Of a stretch of 64,000 nt of DNA, positions 22,832 to 33,169 are shown piece after piece. The notes below the pieces were generated by a model. It was not told where the DNA came from, made no database searches, and saw nothing but the letters and a program-made list of their open reading frames with translations. The translations under genes were made by a program, and so were the position numbers. The DNA is from Diplolepis rosae (taxonomy: Eukaryota; Arthropoda; Insecta; Hymenoptera; Diplolepididae). How positions within the stretch are numbered: position 1 is the stretch's first letter; every line of letters starts with the position of its first letter. Where the stretch lies: the NCBI GenBank assembly GCA_030998225.1, contig JAPYXD010000608.1:8090501-8154500 (forward strand). Direction: 5' to 3'.

Positions 22832-23502
22832 GTAAGCTAATATATATTTTTATGATACACCTACGAACATTGCGAAAAAGCCACGTGCGAGAAACATTTT
22901 TTTTAGGTTATATGGAGTTCATAGTTTCCTTATATCGACAAAAATGTGTAATTTTACAATATAATTATAATATAAACTAGCTAGGAAGCATTAACGATTT
23001 TTTTAAACAATAATACAGTATTAAATATCAATGCAGCTGTATTATAAGTAATTTAGTATTATTTGATTGCAGAAGATATTTTTTCGTTGGAAAACTTTGA
23101 AAAAAAGATTTAAAAACATTATATTAATAATAATAAAATTGTAAATTTTACTTTTCCAATTTTATAAATGACCTTAACTTCTTTACTCGGCGACAAAATG
23201 TGTTAATATTATAGGTCATTTAATCCGTATAAAATAAGGACATCTTTTAAATTGTTGAAACAAGTTTGAATTGCATTAAGGAAAAAACTTTTACTATAAA
23301 AAATCAAATTTTCAAATATTATAAATATCCACAATTTTCTTACCTTTCCGAAAAATGTATTAATATTATGGGTCAATCGATTCGTCTCAAGTCAAAGAAT
23401 CTTTTATATTTTTGTATCAACTTTAAATTATGTCAATGAAAAAAGCTTCACTCTAAAAAACCCAGTTTTAAATTATTATATAACCATAACAAGAAATTTC
23501 AG

Positions 23503-23609
23503 CAGATGTTTTAGAAAGGCCACAACTGGTACAATTCGAAGAACCTCCAAAAGAAGTCACATACACCGAGGAAGAGTACCAATGGTTTTTTCGAAGGCAG
23601 AAAGATTAA
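23503..23609 (+). CDS. Candidate last exon of unknown gene inside the hAT element
   Basis: After AAGAAATTTCAG two bases complete an Ala codon with the previous candidate exon. There follow 34 codons (DVLERPQLVQFEEPPKEV, TYTEEEYQWFFRRQKD) and TAA at 23607. The peptide has ordinary protein composition in a very AT-rich setting. The family is unknown. It could be a host gene captured by the element or the remains of an element gene. Confidence 0.35.
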
Positions 23610-23792
23610 TGGTTTTTTAATATTTAAGTTTTAATTAACAAATACATAAAACTGTGCTTTTAAATAATTTTAAAGAAGCATGAATGTTACGCAAGCAATA
23701 GGAGCACCCTTAAGGCTATTCAAGCGTGATTCTAACTTCAAAATTCAATTTCTTCTTTCAATTTAAGAAAACTTAGAATTAGAATGTTTTTA

Positions 23793-26061
23793 ATGTCCGT
23801 GAAGTTAGCACTCCGACCATGAAAAATCCAAACTTTTTTTGGTGAAATCGTTTGGTGGTCGTTAGGTGGTATTTTTCGACGTTTGGTGGTCAAAATTGCA
23901 AAAACTACAGAATTTTCAAAGTTGGAGTGCTAACTTCACGCTGCACTCCACATGTTAATATTTTTCGAAATTTCTTTTTGTAATCGTTTGGTGGTCGTTA
24001 GGTGGTAGTTTTCGACGTTTGGTGGTCAAAATTGTGGGAGATATCATTTTTCCAAAAAATCTTTTGTAGTATGCGCAGAAGATTTGCGCACACGTATACT
24101 TGGCGCGCAATTTGAAAACAAAATTATAAATAACTATTCAGATCGTTTAATAATCTATAAAATTACATTTATTTTATGCATCTTTGAATGTTTTAAATTA
24201 TTCAAAGGTAAATATCATCCTTCAATAGCAAAATAAAATTGGGAAATAATACAGTTATCGTACAGAAAACGAAGTTGATAGAAGTGTTAATTGTTTATGA
24301 ATAATTTTTTGAACAACTAAATATTGCTCCGTAAAAAAGTATTATGTATAACACTTATAGTACATGTCTATATAATAGGATATTATCCTATTCCCACGCT
24401 TAATTCTGCAATTGTTCTATAAATCTTTCCTATGGCTACGTGAAAACTTATCATGATTTGTTTCATTACTCAAAATTGCTCTAACCTATGGGAGTTTCTC
24501 CAAAAAAAATTTCTCAGTATAATAACCACATTTCAAACAAAGCAAATATTAGGTATTATTCTACGTCCTTAACATATTTCTCTGTATAGTATTTACTGAC
24601 AAAGATAGATAATATTTTAATATTGTAAGAAGTTTTAACTATGAAAACATTAAAAATTTCAGTTGTGACAAGTTTTAAGTGTATAAAGGATTTGTATATG
24701 TTAATGTATGTATTTAAAATAATATATGTATTACTTTTTTTACTGTGAATGAATATTTTTTCCAATTACAATTTGAGATTTCCGAATTTATTGATACTAT
24801 TGTTAATTATTATCAACTGATTATTGTCAAATCGGTTTTTTCTTCTCAGAATTAGATTTTACAAATTTTGTATATATTATTGAAAAGCTTGAACGATTCG
24901 GAAAATAAGAGCTCCAACGAAAATAGTGTGCGAAATCGTATTACATAAGAATTCTTCCAAAAGTTTCAACAGAGGCACCTATGTATGAAACATAGCAAAC
25001 ATACATATTTGAAGTATGCATTAGGAGTTTCTGGACGAAAAGATTCATAAAGTACATTTAAATATAATATTATGCACATTATATACTTCAGATCTAAAAT
25101 TAACACTTTCAGTATTATATTTCTACTTATACTAAATTAGTGATACAATCCTCGTTTCTTTTAAACTCGCTTTAAAGAGAAGTATTGGACATGTACAATA
25201 AGTGTTATACATAATTCTTTTTTACGGAGCAATATTCAGTTGTTCAAAAAATTATTCATAAACAATTAACGCTTCTATCAACTTCGTTTTCTGTAAGATA
25301 ACTGTATTATTTTCCAAGTTTATTTTGCCAACGAAAAAATTTGAGAAGAAAAGTTGAGGGCACAAGAGTAATTTAGTTTCGCCAACTTAGAGTCCATAAT
25401 AATAAATATTCTTGAACAAAACCAGTCCATTTACCTTCATTTTCAAATAGACAGAGATCGATCGAATAGTGTTATTAAAAAGTACTTACAATAACAAAAT
25501 AGAACTAAAGTTTCGATCGGCACCCTTCAGGCAAATATGCTACCCAAGGTATTGTTGTACTTTGTGTATTACCGACTTTTAAATTTCGCGCCGGTTTAGT
25601 ATGCGCACCAACGTCCGTGCACACTGTGACAAATTGTCTGAAAAATTAATATCTGCCACAATTGTTACCAAACGATCATGAAGTGCTTCCGAAAAGAATT
25701 ATTTGAAAATATCAAGAAACTTAGTTTTTGATATAATAAATGTGATGCAAATTTAAGATTGCTTTTGAAGGATGATATTTACCTTTAAATAATGTAAAGC
25801 ATTTAAAGATGCATAAAATAAATGTAATTTAATAGATTATTAAACGATCTGAATAGTTTTTTATAATTTTGTTTTCAAATTGCGCGCCAAGTATACACAT
25901 GCGCAGATCTTCTGCGCATACTTCAAAAGATTTTTTGGAAAAATGATATCTCCCACAATTTTGACCACCAAACGTCGAAAACTACCACCTAACGACTACC
26001 AAACGATTTCACCAAAAAAAGTTTGGATTTTTCATGGTCGGAGTGCTAATTTCACGGACAT
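23793..26061. mobile_element. Long-TIR element with 9-bp target duplication, nested in the hAT element
   Basis: It is flanked by ATGTTTTTA on both sides (23784-23792 and 26062-26070). The ends ATGTCCGTGAAGTTAGCACT and AGTGCTAATTTCACGGACAT are inverted copies. The arms extend for several hundred bases, sharing CGTTTGGTGGTCGTTAGGTG and GCGCGCAATTTGAAAACAAA blocks. A 9-bp duplication with long TIRs is the Mutator-like pattern. There is no transposase, so it is non-autonomous. Confidence 0.8.
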
Positions 26062-26677
26062 ATGTTTTTAGCTTCATGGTGGTGTTTCTTTTCTAAATCA
26101 AAATGGTAGTGCGAGTAAAAAGAATTTGTAAATAGAATACTTTTTGTGTAAAACTGTATTAACCCTGACTATCAAAAACATAATTTTCTGTAAAAAGCAT
26201 TCAATTTAGAAGTTTTTTACCTGCAGTCCCACTTTTATTTAGAAAAGAGACGCCGCCAAAAAGCCAAAAACTTTCTTATACTAATATTTTTTGAGTAAAT
26301 AAAAAAAAAATTGAATTATGAGGTTAGAGTCCCTCTCCAAGTTTAATATCATGTAAATAATGGTGGGTTAAACTTTTTTGTAAATAAAAACTTTTTTATC
26401 AACAAAATTATACAAATGAAATAAAACCAGCTTTTTATTGTAACCTCTACTTCTTCTTCTTCTCATATCGTTGGCACCGTACTGACAGTCTTATACATAC
26501 GGCCATATAACCTCTAATTACATTAAAACACTTGCGCAGGCGCGATATTTAATATAACGATAATCGATATTTTCTTACGATGTCGATGTTTATTTTTTAC
26601 ATCGGTGTTATCATTACGACATATCGATGTTTGAAAAAATCGATGTTTTTATTCGATGTCCCATCACTACTGTGCTG

Positions 26678-28226
26678 TAATATTGTCTTGATCTTCTTCT
26701 TGTTTGTGGCTTCTTGCTGTTCAGCAAATAGCCATAACTCACACACAATAGGAAACCTCCACGAATTAGTATCCTCAATTTAATGGAGACCTTCGTATAT
26801 GCCAATGAAAATAAAGTTTCAACATAGTTGACCAATCAAGACACAATAGCAATTTCTTTCTAAAAGAAATTTCGAGTGATTGATAGGAGCGCCTGTGGAA
26901 ACGTACCCGAACCAATAGCTCGCAAGCTAATTAAATGTACCGTCCAATCAGAATTCAGTTCCATTAACACGAGTATGCGCACACTCAAAAATTTAGGCGC
27001 CTGCAGATACGATTTCGAAGCACGAACCTAAAACTCGCGAGACTAATGATAACAACATAGGTTAAATTAAGGGCATCAAAACAACCGGCAAGGACATGTT
27101 ATATATCCCAGAGGAAACAAAGCAGACGCTTGTCAGTACTGAGCTAAGCTGTAGACGAGGCTAAGGCAGTATAAACAAATAAGACAATAGAAAGGGTCAC
27201 CCGGACGCTTATTATTCGAATTGGAAACTGTCTATCAACCGTCACTCAGCATCAAAGCCATTTCAAAGAGATTCGAGGCTCTATTTGAAACGTCCAAATT
27301 AACACAATGAAGTCGGCGTACAGCATTCAAAGTCTGAGGCACCCCGCACTAAAACGAGCAGTTTCAAAACTGACAAAAAAAAACACGACCGGACTCCGCT
27401 GTAATATTGTGAAACTGAAGAAACACATGGGCAAAGTAACTTACGCGCCTGTGATTGGTTGATAGATCAAGAATCTCGAGAACTCGCAAACTAAAAGAAA
27501 AAAAGAAAATGAAAAGAAAAGCGTATGGAATACAACTTCACAACGTTCAAGGTTTAGACAGCTTATAAAGCAGGTTAAAAATCAGTTGAATTTATCGATC
27601 GTTATGCAGGACGACGAAAATATTAACGATTCGATCATACTCGAATTAAATGCTGAGGCGTACATCATAATAACTTTAATGAGTACTGAAGTTGCATCGG
27701 TATATAAGATTCCTACCTTACCGACTGGCGTAACGGTTGTTTTCCGACAGGGTCATTGCACTCTGTGACATCAAGTGTTTTACCGGCAGATTATTTGCGC
27801 TATTATGCAAGTGTGTGTGCTTACATGTTAATCAAGAGATGGCGCTAATAATGTTTACCGACAGTAACATTTGAAAGTGTACCTAACTTATCAAGCAAGT
27901 GGAAATCTCACGCTATGATTCCCTCTTTTATATAACAGGTTTTTTATTTTACTACTGTACAACTTTGTGCTTGTAAGTTTATTCTTACAATTTGATCAGG
28001 TAAGTATTTATTTGCATTCCACCTCTACCTAGAACTTTTTTCTATGCATTATTTGGTAAGACCGATTATTTTTATTTTTGTTGTGCTCTAATATAAGTGA
28101 ATTTGTTGTTCAGTGTGATAAAGTATCGTTGACGCTTTTTATATATATATATATATGTAAATAAATATATATATATACAAGTCAAAATATACATAAGTCA
28201 TAGTTTGTACAATACTGTATTTTTAC
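26678..28226. other. Unassigned DNA upstream of the gypsy element; includes a possible promoter
   Basis: A 5' LTR is expected here, but I could not find its partner after the element. TTTTATATAACAGG near 27928 is TATA-like. GTGTTTTACCGGCAG (27775) and ATGTTTACCGACAG (27849) are similar to each other. A (TA)n run lies at 28139-28180. No gene was recognised. Confidence 0.35.
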
Positions 28227-28751
28227 ATGTCTTCACCTCCAATTAGATATACCCTTAAACGCTCCCGTGCAGGAAAACAAATAGACGAGTTAAAACTACC
28301 AACTTGTGAAATAAGAGAAATAAAAAACGACGTAGAATTTTCTGATTTACTTGAACAATTGTTAGAGAAAAGAAGCAAATATATGAAAAACAAACTTTCG
28401 TGTAATTTAGAAAAGGACAACGATACAATCGAATCTGTACCAGAAAACTTTGAATCGAGAAATCCCGAACCTGAATTAATATTAACTGAAAATAAAATTT
28501 CTAAATATCTTCCCTCAATTATCGAAACTTTAAATATTGTATCTGACTCAGAACCTGAAGCAAGCTCGAGTAATTTTGTTCCTAATAAAAATAAAATACC
28601 AAATATTGAGGTTCTCAACATATCCTCAGATTCAGGATCTGAAATAGAAATTGAGGAACCCAGTTTTGCGCACAATAGAAACTTTTTACCCAAAATAACA
28701 AATATTTGCAGTTTAGGCAAAAATAAACTTAAATTAATTAAAGATTTTTAA
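28227..28751 (+). CDS. gypsy element ORF0, acidic protein of unknown function
   Basis: 174 codons from the ATG at 28227 (MSSPPIRYTLKRSRAGKQ) to TAA. After the basic start it is rich in Glu, Ser and Asn. Serine/acid clusters (SDSEPEASSS, SSDSGSEIEIEEP) would suit phosphorylation. No domain was recognised. It lies 88 bp upstream of gag on the same strand with the same AT-rich codon use, so it most likely belongs to the retrotransposon, either as a separate ORF or as a detached gag N-terminus. Confidence 0.6.
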   Translation: MSSPPIRYTLKRSRAGKQIDELKLPTCEIREIKNDVEFSDLLEQLLEKRSKYMKNKLSCNLEKDNDTIESVPENFESRNPEPELILTENKISKYLPSIIETLNIVSDSEPEASSSNFVPNKNKIPNIEVLNISSDSGSEIEIEEPSFAHNRNFLPKITNICSLGKNKLKLIKDF

Positions 28752-28839
28752 GAAAAAAAAAATTATTCTATTTTTTCAAAAAAAAGGGTAATATTAATAA
28801 TATCAAATAAATTATTTTCGAAAAATATGAGAAATATCA

Positions 28840-30504
28840 ATGTCGGTTCCATCACGAGACAGCAGTAAAAAAGACACTATAACTCGTAGTCAAGCAAGTA
28901 AAAACCCAACTTTAGCAAAAGAAATTGAAGATAGTTCCCAAGTACCACTTAAACCAAAACGAAAAACTCAAGAAGGAAATTTACAAAATTCCGAATCGTC
29001 AAGTAATTTAGATCAAACTGATCTTTTAGATATTAGCATAGGAAGCATTCCTGACACTGAAACTAGTACTTTGAACAAATCAATTATTGACACAAAAAAC
29101 CCTAAGAGTCCATTTGTTGATAAATTAAAAACTTTTATCAAACGCAATAATAGTATAATTATTCCAGGAGATAAATATAACGATACACTACAAATTAACC
29201 AGTCATTTGACGATACCATAAGGGATATAACACTTAGAGAAGAATCGATATTTGAAAGTATTACAGCAAACTCTACCTTATACGATAGAACATTGTGCGC
29301 GCAGGAAAATTCTAGTGATATATCAAATAATCAAGTTCCTGCCCTACCTCAAGAAGGATACGAATTCATAGACCCATTTTTAACTATATCGCAGTTAAAT
29401 AGAACCCCAGAATCCTTGAATAAAACAACGATATTTAATAACCCAAATTTAGAATCGCAACAAGTCCAAGAAACTTTACCAAATAAAATCAATCAACTTA
29501 CACTTGACGACCCTGCAAATATTGAACAGGCTCTTGATTCACTAAAATCTTCACACCCGTTATCAACCTCTAGGAAATCTGATAACGAAATTTTAGCAAA
29601 TAATTTACCAAATAATTCACCGACTATTTTACCAAATAACCTACCAATACAATCCTTCGAAATGATGAATTTACCAACAAACCAACAAGTATTTCCACGA
29701 GATGCTTTAGAGATTGTTCCATATTTTGACGGATCAAGCAAAGTGCCATTAACCATTTTTATTGAGGCATGCAAGGAAGCAAAAGAAATGGTCCCCAATG
29801 CAGAAGCTAATTTAGTAAAATTATTGAGAAACAAACTCACAGGTGAAGCAAGAAGATGTATCATCGGAAATTATTATAATAATTTAGAAGATTTCATATC
29901 AAAATTAAAAACAATTCTTTCCCCTTCAAAAACTGTATACCAATTACAAGGAGATTTAGGTAGAATATATATGTGGGAAAATGAAAGTGTTTCATCCTAC
30001 GCAACACGCATACAAGAAATAGCAGCAGAAATCCTAGAATGTCATAAACAAAATAATAATGGTAAAGAAGCTGCTGAATTTGAAAGAAACTTGGAAAGAG
30101 ACGTGATCGATTGTTTTCTACGAGGTTTAAAACCAGAATTACAAATACGAATAGGAACAGCCGATAAATTTAACGAAATAGTAGAAAGAGCAATACGAGA
30201 AGGAAGGAATTTAACAGCCAAAAACGAACTGCGAAGAGGACACAGACAACATTCATTGTTCCAAGAACTTGAGAAATCATCGCATAATAACCGCGAATTT
30301 GCAAAAACAAATAAAATAAACTTAGCACGGGAGGAACCAATAAAGTGTCAAATCTGCCAGAAGATAGGTCACACAGCAGCAACCTGCTTTCAATACGTTC
30401 AACAATTAACAAATAAAAACTCACAAGGTAATCAATCAAGAAATAACTCAAATAGACAAAACAATCAATACGATAGAAATAGGCTAGGTCAGGGAACTCA
30501 ATAG
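28840..30504 (+). CDS. gag: gypsy gag polyprotein (capsid and first zinc knuckle)
   Basis: 554 codons from the ATG at 28840. The first ~280 residues are polar and low in complexity. About residues 290-470 form the capsid-like retrotransposon-gag region (VPYFDGSSKVPLTIFIEACK, LRNKLTGEARR, VIDCFLRGLKPELQIRIG). A CCHC knuckle CQICQKIGHTAATC sits near residue 503. TAG ends the frame at 30502. The next ORF is in the same frame and carries a second knuckle, so gag is either split by a nonsense mutation or uses readthrough. Role: packaging of element RNA in virus-like particles. Confidence 0.85.
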   Translation: MSVPSRDSSKKDTITRSQASKNPTLAKEIEDSSQVPLKPKRKTQEGNLQNSESSSNLDQTDLLDISIGSIPDTETSTLNKSIIDTKNPKSPFVDKLKTFIKRNNSIIIPGDKYNDTLQINQSFDDTIRDITLREESIFESITANSTLYDRTLCAQENSSDISNNQVPALPQEGYEFIDPFLTISQLNRTPESLNKTTIFNNPNLESQQVQETLPNKINQLTLDDPANIEQALDSLKSSHPLSTSRKSDNEILANNLPNNSPTILPNNLPIQSFEMMNLPTNQQVFPRDALEIVPYFDGSSKVPLTIFIEACKEAKEMVPNAEANLVKLLRNKLTGEARRCIIGNYYNNLEDFISKLKTILSPSKTVYQLQGDLGRIYMWENESVSSYATRIQEIAAEILECHKQNNNGKEAAEFERNLERDVIDCFLRGLKPELQIRIGTADKFNEIVERAIREGRNLTAKNELRRGHRQHSLFQELEKSSHNNREFAKTNKINLAREEPIKCQICQKIGHTAATCFQYVQQLTNKNSQGNQSRNNSNRQNNQYDRNRLGQGTQ

Positions 30505-30525
30505 AGACCCTCACAGAGATACCAC

Positions 30526-31092
30526 GTGCAAAGCCTAAACCAGCAAGGTAGTAGAAACAACTATAGAGATATAAATAGCTACCCATCCCACCTTAATTTT
30601 TCCCAAGGAAACAGATTTAACCAAAACCCAAACTTTAATCGAAATAACCAGAACATGTATCGCAATTTTAATCAAAATAATCAAAGTCGAAATTTTAATC
30701 AAAATCCAAATTTCAATAGAAATTTTAATCAAAATTCGAATTTCAACAGAAATTTCAATAAAAACCAAGGACAAAATTTCAAACAAGGTCAAAATGTTGA
30801 TCAAGGTCAAGATCAAAGTAGGAATTTCAATCAAAATCCGCATTTTAATCGAAGACCAAATTTTGATATGAATTACAGTCAAAATAGAAATCAAAATCCA
30901 AATTTTAATCAGAACCTAAATCCAGGTCAAAACTTTGAAGTTATTTGCTATTTATGTAATACACTAGGACATGCATCTAGAAATTGCAACAATCAAATAA
31001 ATAAAAATCAACAATTACAACAACAACAACAATTTAATCAACAGGAAAACTCCAATGCCCTTCCCGGAACGGGTGCACAAAGGAGGGCTTAA
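30526..31092 (+). CDS. gypsy gag continuation: Asn/Gln/Phe-rich nucleocapsid with second zinc knuckle
   Basis: In frame with the gag ORF beyond one TAG. Residues ~20-130 are built from repeats of N-F-N-Q-N-P-N-F-N-R type, encoded by a diverged 18-30-bp minisatellite. A CCHC knuckle CYLCNTLGHASRNC lies near residue 141, followed by a Gln run. It ends at TAA 31090-31092. The protease frame that follows is in the -1 frame, as for retroviral gag-pol frameshifting, but I saw no canonical slippery heptamer. Confidence 0.75.
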   Translation: MQSLNQQGSRNNYRDINSYPSHLNFSQGNRFNQNPNFNRNNQNMYRNFNQNNQSRNFNQNPNFNRNFNQNSNFNRNFNKNQGQNFKQGQNVDQGQDQSRNFNQNPHFNRRPNFDMNYSQNRNQNPNFNQNLNPGQNFEVICYLCNTLGHASRNCNNQINKNQQLQQQQQFNQQENSNALPGTGAQRRA

Positions 31093-31315
31093 ACGAACAA
31101 TTAAATGCACCTACTTTAATTGAAAACAAAACTGAAAAAGTTAATTTAAGCATAAGTAATACAATTCCTCATATAATTTTATCAGCTGAAGGATTAAAAA
31201 ACCCCACACACATGATGATAGATACAGGTGCTGGATCAAATTTAATAAAAAAAAATTTGAATGCCTAAAACTAACAGGTATAAATGAACATCCTGTATTT
31301 ACACTCGGCCAAATA
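31093..31315 (+). pseudogene. gypsy protease, frameshifted
   Basis: In the frame of 31212 a stretch reads MMIDTGAGSNLI, the aspartic-protease active site (DTGA). In the A-rich run at about 31246-31255 the frame is lost by one base: this frame meets a stop at 31266, while the continuation lies in the frame of the pol ORF that follows. One missing or extra A in the run explains it. Protease would cleave the Gag and Pol precursors. Confidence 0.75.
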
Positions 31316-33169
31316 ATGATCAATATTTTCGGCTACTTGACCACCCTCAACATAATACCGAACGAAGTACCTATAGAACATGATCGTATATTAGGTACAG
31401 AATTTTTTAGAAACAATAACGCAAAAATAAATTATGCGGAAATACAACTTGAAATAAATAATGAAGTTTATCCCTTTGAAATGCAAGAAACTATATTGGT
31501 ACCAGCAAGAACAATTTCAGATTTTTATGTGAGAATTAAAAAAAATGAACAAAAACAGGGATTTATTCCACAATTACACCTATGCAACGGAGTTTATTTA
31601 GGAAATGCAATTGTTTCTAATAATAACAGTAAAGCGTACCTGAAAATATTCAATATTAATACACAACCTCAAAGATTAACTATACCAACTATTGAATTGA
31701 TAGACTTTGAAGAACTATCAATACATGAGAAAACAATAAATCAGAATGCCAGAAAATTAAATATAGGAAATGAAAAATTTAATTTTTCACAACAAATTTT
31801 TAATGATTTAATTACTCAGATTCCACAAACAAATGATTATCACCAATCATTCAATATTTCAAATAAAAATCGAGAAAACGCAATTAAGGAATTATTAAGA
31901 TTAGATCATTTAAACAAAGAAGAAAAACAACATGTTGAAAATTTGATTGAAAAATATGCAGATCGATTCCACATACCAGGAGAACCCTTAGGAGCTACAA
32001 CTGTCTTACAACATAACATTCCAACAACAGATGATCAACCGATATTTTCAAAACAATACAGATTCCCTCCAATACATAAAGAAGAGATTTCATGTCAAGT
32101 AAATGAACTGATCGATAATAAAATTGTCAAACCTTCACAATCACCATATAAGACACGTGTTTGGATAGTACCTAAAAAATTAGATTCACATGGAAATAGA
32201 AAATGGCGAATGGTACTTGATTTTCGCAAACTTAATGAAAAAACAATTGGAGATTCTTATCCTTTACCAAATATTATCGATATTTTAGACCAATTAGGAT
32301 CAGCTCAATATTTTTCTGTATTTGATCTCGCCTCAGAATTTCATCAAATAAAAATGAGTTCAGAAGATTCTCATAAGACAGCTTTTTCAACCCCTTACGG
32401 ACATTATGAATTTGACCGTATGCCATTTGGTTTAAAAAACGCACCTGCTACCTTTCAACGATTGATGGATTTAGTTTTAACAGGACTTCAAGGAACTGAA
32501 TTATTCGTCTACTTGGATGACATTGTTTTATATGCAAACTCTTTAGAAGAACACGAGGAAAAATTTAACAAACTAATGGAAAGATTAAGTGCAGTAAATC
32601 TCAAATTACAGCCAGATAAATGTGAATTTTCACGCCCAGAAGTTGCTTATTTAGGACACATAATATACAAGGAAAGAATACGACCAGACCCTAAAAAACT
32701 TGAGGCAGTAAAAAATTTTCCAATCCCAAAAAATCCTAAAAATATTAAACAATTTTTAGGACTAGCTGGTTATTATAGGAGATTTATTGATGGATTCTCT
32801 AAAATCGCAACACCCTTGAACCAACTTTTAAAGAAGGATATGAAATTTATCTGGTCAGAAAACCAACAAAAAGCATTTCAACTTTTAAAAGAAAAATTAT
32901 GTGAAGAACCTCTTTTACAAAGACCAGACTTCTCACAACCTTTCATTTTGACAACTGATGCGTCAGAATTCGCTATAGGAGGAATACTTTCTCGAGGAAA
33001 AATAGGCAAAGATAAACCTATAGCTTATACTTCTAGATCATTAAATGATTGTGAGAGAAAATATGATACATATGAAAAGGAAGCATTAGCAATTATTTAT
33101 TGTGTAACATATTTTCGCCCTTACTTATATGGACGAAAATTTACCTTGGTCACAGATCATAAACCATTA
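31316..33169 (+). CDS. pol: gypsy pol: end of protease, reverse transcriptase, RNase H (interrupted)
   Basis: The listed start is an internal Met after the protease frameshift. Residues ~240-420 are the reverse transcriptase: KWRMVLDFRKLNEKT, then FSVFDLASEFHQI with the first catalytic Asp, then FGLKNAPATFQ and YLDDIVLY (YLDD at 399-402) with the other two. RNase H follows: FILTTDASEFAIGG, a DTYEKEALAI helix and VTDHKPL. Here, at 33169, a 2.1-kb element has been inserted, so the native frame ends at its border and resumes at 35313. Catalytic residues of RT are intact. Similarity is to the 17.6/297/opus type of insect gypsy elements. Confidence 0.92.

Larger units (their letters stand above)
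22425..26669. mobile_element. hAT-type element with 8-bp target duplication and CATCGATG-rich ends
   Basis: TAGTGATGGGACATCGA at the left and its inverted copy at the right are flanked by the perfect 8-bp direct repeat CTGTGCTG (22417-22424 and 26670-26677). Both ends carry many ATCGATGT/ACATCGAT motifs (22434-22560 and 26545-26655), like the subterminal transposase-binding repeats of hAT elements. No hAT transposase was found in the 4245-bp interior. It holds a hairpin, candidate exons and a nested element. Confidence 0.88.

Noticed and set aside
27586..27768. 60-codon frame upstream of the gypsy element
   Set aside because: No motif, no splice or promoter context, and length is within chance.
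28139..28180. (TA)n run as a functional element
   Set aside because: A simple microsatellite, common in AT-rich genomes.
28223..31092. Long open frames on the minus strand opposite ORF0, gag and the N/Q-rich region
   Set aside because: They mirror AT-rich, repetitive coding DNA on the + strand and show only hydrophobic low-complexity peptides.
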